Source of the DNA: Pseudomonadota bacterium
GTDB taxonomy: Bacteria; Pseudomonadota; Gammaproteobacteria; Acidiferrobacterales; UBA6901
NCBI GenBank assembly: GCA_021785795.1
Contig: JAJYEK010000219.1
Span: 1 to 5,483 of the forward strand
DNA length: 5,483 nucleotides
Reading direction: 5' to 3'
The notes below the pieces were generated by a model that was not told the DNA's origin, did no database searches, and saw only the letters and a list, made by a program, of their open reading frames with translations. Made by a program: the position numbers and the translations under genes. Every line of letters begins with the position of its first letter. Position 1 is the stretch's first letter. Below, piece after piece: positions 5,365 to 5,483 of the stretch.

Positions 5365-5483
5365 TTATTTCAACAGAGCCAGAATCGTTTGCGGCTGCGC
5401 GTTGGCCTGGGCCAGCATCGCAATACCCGCCTGCTGCAGCACTTCGGCACGAGTCAGATTGGCCGTCTCGGCCGCGAAGTTTG
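5365..5483 (-). CDS. fliC: Flagellin FliC (C-terminal 38 residues; cut by window edge)
   Basis: The last 38 residues of flagellin, ending in TAA. The segment reads [20 protein letters not shown], then [18 protein letters not shown]. This is the nearly invariant C-terminal D0 helix of bacterial flagellins, which packs in the filament core and is the part bound by FliS before export. The N-terminus, variable domain and promoter are outside the window. The gene stands first in transcription order here, as in Pseudomonas fliC-flaG-fliD clusters. Whether there are further flagellin copies cannot be seen. Confidence 0.95.
   Translation of the reverse strand, partial: NFAAETANLTRAEVLQQAGIAMLAQANAQPQTILALLK

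Overview
The window is the late-filament end of a polar-flagellum gene cluster, and every gene I can support reads on the minus strand. In transcription order (right to left) it holds: the 3' end of a flagellin gene (fliC, cut by the right edge), flaG, fliD, fliS, a fliT-like chaperone gene, a gene for a degenerate PilZ-domain protein, a 383-base (or longer) non-coding stretch, and the 5' half of fleQ (cut by the left edge). A FleQ-type master regulator beside fliC-flaG-fliD-fliS-fliT is the gammaproteobacterial polar-flagellum layout known from Pseudomonas. A tetrameric-type (atypical) PilZ gene beside fleQ recalls Xanthomonadales and related groups. The moderately high G+C content fits, but I cannot name a genus.

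Region by region: 5365-5483 encodes the conserved C-terminus of flagellin. Positions 5247-5364 hold a perfect 14-bp hairpin and a strong flaG ribosome binding site. The 81-base flaG-fliD gap, starting at the flaG stop codon, contains a good sigma-54 promoter for fliD. fliD is unusually long (722 codons) because of a second copy of a variable flagellin-IN-like domain. fliS and fliT are 2 bases apart. The PilZ-like gene follows about 90 bases later. Between it and fleQ lies a regulatory region with a consensus sigma-54 promoter, a second sigma-54-like element 29 bases upstream of it, and an inverted repeat that resembles a FleQ box.

How the parts fit: FleQ is the sigma-54 activator and c-di-GMP sensor at the top of the flagellar hierarchy. 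FliC, FliD and FlaG build, cap and set the length of the filament. FliS and FliT are the export chaperones for flagellin and FliD. The PilZ-like protein is probably a c-di-GMP-related or scaffold partner of this module. I see no mobile element, CRISPR array, RNA gene or exotic system. The most interesting signals are regulatory (sigma-54 control of fleQ itself) and architectural (the FliD insertion and the motif-less PilZ protein).
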